A stretch of 54,038 nt of DNA. Source: Roseateles sp. (GTDB lineage: Bacteria; Pseudomonadota; Gammaproteobacteria; Burkholderiales; Burkholderiaceae_C). The notes beneath the pieces are model-generated. The model saw only the letters and a list, made by a program, of their open reading frames with translations. It had not been told where the DNA came from and did not search any database. The stretch covers positions 1 to 54,038 of the forward strand of contig JACDQM010000102.1 in the NCBI GenBank assembly GCA_015657635.1. Direction: 5' to 3'. Made by a program: the position numbers and the translations under genes. Shown one piece after another: positions 53,116-54,038 of the stretch; positions within the stretch are counted from its first letter, which is position 1; each line of letters starts with the position of its first letter.

Positions 53116-53757
53116 TCAGGCCAGCTGGCGCTTGTGCAGTTCGTCGTAGGCCTGCAGCGTGCTGCCCCAGGCCTGGTCGGCGAACACCTGGCCCGGGCCG
53201 CTATAGGCCGCGCCGGTGAAGTGTTGCGGAATGAAGAAGTGGCTGGGCCAGATCGTCAGGCCGCTGTACTGGTAGGCGCGATGGCACTCGGTCAGGAACA
53301 GCGGACCGACGGTCTCCCAGGCCATGCGGTCGACGACGCTCGGCTCTTTCTGCAGGTCCAGGATCATTTGGCCGAAGAAGGGGTTGTCAGGCACGGAAGC
53401 CACATAGCCGGCGGCGATCAGGCCGGGGCGGGCCAGCTCGTTTTCCCAGCAGGCGCAGGCCTCGCCTTCGAACAGCCAGGGCTCCAGCGGGCGGCGGCAG
53501 ATGCTGTCGGCGTCGACCACGAAGCCACCCTCGTTGTAGAGGATCTCCCAGCGCATCAGATCGGCCACGCCGTTGAGCTCGCGCTTGGCCATCTCGCGCA
53601 TATGGCTGGCATTGATCCAGCCGTATTCGGCCAGGTCCTGATTGCCCCAGAGCTTGACCTGCCAATCCGGGTTCTTGTCGACCCAGGTTGAAATGCAGTT
53701 GTCCGGGCGTTTCGATTCGTCACCGACCCAGATCACGTGCAGGGTGCGAGGAATCAT
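53116..53757 (-). CDS. DXD-motif glycosyltransferase (GT32-like)
   Basis: This 213-residue protein begins MIPRTLHVIWVGDE and has ADLMRWEILYNEGGFVVDAD, the sugar-binding DXD region (Asp82-x-Asp84) of GT32/capsular-type transferases. It would transfer a sugar from a nucleotide donor using a divalent metal. The start at 53757 has GGAG upstream and fits the family N-terminus; the open frame extends further without support. It is the first gene of the glycosyltransferase-methyltransferase-OGT operon. Confidence 0.88.
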   Translation of the reverse strand: MIPRTLHVIWVGDESKRPDNCISTWVDKNPDWQVKLWGNQDLAEYGWINASHMREMAKRELNGVADLMRWEILYNEGGFVVDADSICRRPLEPWLFEGEACACWENELARPGLIAAGYVASVPDNPFFGQMILDLQKEPSVVDRMAWETVGPLFLTECHRAYQYSGLTIWPSHFFIPQHFTGAAYSGPGQVFADQAWGSTLQAYDELHKRQLA

Positions 53758-53866
53758 CCGGCTACTCCGCTGTATGTGTTTGCGTGTGCGCAGTCTGCCA
53801 AGCCTGACAGGCGGGCAAGGCCGGATAAGAGGGGGAAATGCCGGGCTGCGCCAGACAGGCACCTAA

Positions 53867-53893
53867 GCCTTGTAGGAAGAAACCTGACAAGGC
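53867..53893. repeat. Hairpin-forming inverted repeat upstream of the glycosylation operon
   Basis: GCCTTGTAGG (53867-53876) pairs with CCT-G-ACAAGGC (53883-53893), ten pairs with one bulged G and a six-base loop. It lies 110 bases before the GT32-like gene and 134 bases before the next rightward start. It may be an operator or RNA hairpin; no T tract follows on either strand. Confidence 0.4.
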
Positions 53894-54026
53894 GTGGGTG
53901 TGCAAGGAGACAGAAGAGAGGGATTTGGGCTGATGTTTGGGTTTTGTTCCGGTCTTCACAATTCGTTTCACGTTGAGACGAGCGGTGAAGCCCGCGACAC
54001 ACCGAGTAAAGCAACAGGAGCCCGAG

Positions 54027-54038
54027 ATGAACGCAGAC
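54027..54038 (+). CDS. Start of a rightward gene cut by the window end
   Basis: ATG at 54027 is preceded by CAGGAG at an 8-base gap. Only four codons (M-N-A-D) are in the window, so nothing can be said about the product. Confidence 0.4.

Noticed and set aside
1..54038. CRISPR arrays, insertion sequences, prophage genes or toxin-antitoxin pairs
   Set aside because: I looked for regular short repeats, transposase or integrase motifs and small paired ORFs and found none that hold up.

Overview
The window is about 54 kb of GC-rich DNA with dense, mostly gap-free coding. Gene content, codon choice and protein sequences suggest a motile betaproteobacterium of the order Burkholderiales, of the Rubrivivax/Roseateles/Leptothrix kind. 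This placement rests on recognition, not on a search. No insertion sequence, integrase, prophage or CRISPR array was seen. Most of the window is chromosomal core (alaS, tRNA-Gly, the end of an rRNA operon) plus one large motility and signalling region.

Layout. 1-130: 3' end of a 5S rRNA and its terminator. 328-6548: a small secreted protein, a GNAT acetyltransferase, a YecA/UPF0149 protein, alaS and a divergent gabD. 6612-13148: a very large CHASE/seven-PAS hybrid histidine kinase followed by a REC-GGDEF response regulator. 13443-16193: tRNA-Gly(CCC) and an FtsX/YbbP-type permease. 16230-23967: a minus-strand chemotaxis cluster (CheZ-like, cheY, cheA, mcp, cheW and a frameshifted mcp). 24244-26039: a soluble REC-HisKA_3 kinase translationally coupled to a NarL-type regulator. 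26117-29929: a tightly overlapping operon of a CHASE8-HAMP-GGDEF cyclase, a TonB-dependent receptor and a YfiR-family periplasmic protein. 29937-41458: the minus-strand fliF-G-H-I-J-K-L-M-N-O-P-Q-R block, with fliE divergent on the plus strand. 42081-49069: a pseudopilin, the YcgR brake, fliT, fliS, fliD and three flagellin genes. 49796-53757: a TPR protein, then a minus-strand operon of an OGT-like glycosyltransferase, a methyltransferase and a DXD glycosyltransferase, probably for flagellin or surface glycosylation.

How the parts fit. The fli genes build the basal body, export gate, C-ring, filament cap and filament. The che genes steer it, and YcgR links it to c-di-GMP, for which the window has two diguanylate cyclases with GGDEF/GGEEF and an RxxD I-site. 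I read several FliA (sigma-28) type promoters of the form TAAAG-N11-[G/A][C/T]CGATA, in front of cheY, fliE, fliS, two flagellin genes and the TPR gene, with a weaker one before fliD. This ties the TPR gene to the late flagellar regulon.

The points most worth a second look are: the cyclase/TonB-receptor/YfiR operon; a perfect 10-bp inverted repeat that would hide the Shine-Dalgarno site of flagellin 1; single-base frameshifts in fliI and in one mcp, each beside a GC palindrome; and the FliA-controlled TPR gene next to a glycosylation operon.
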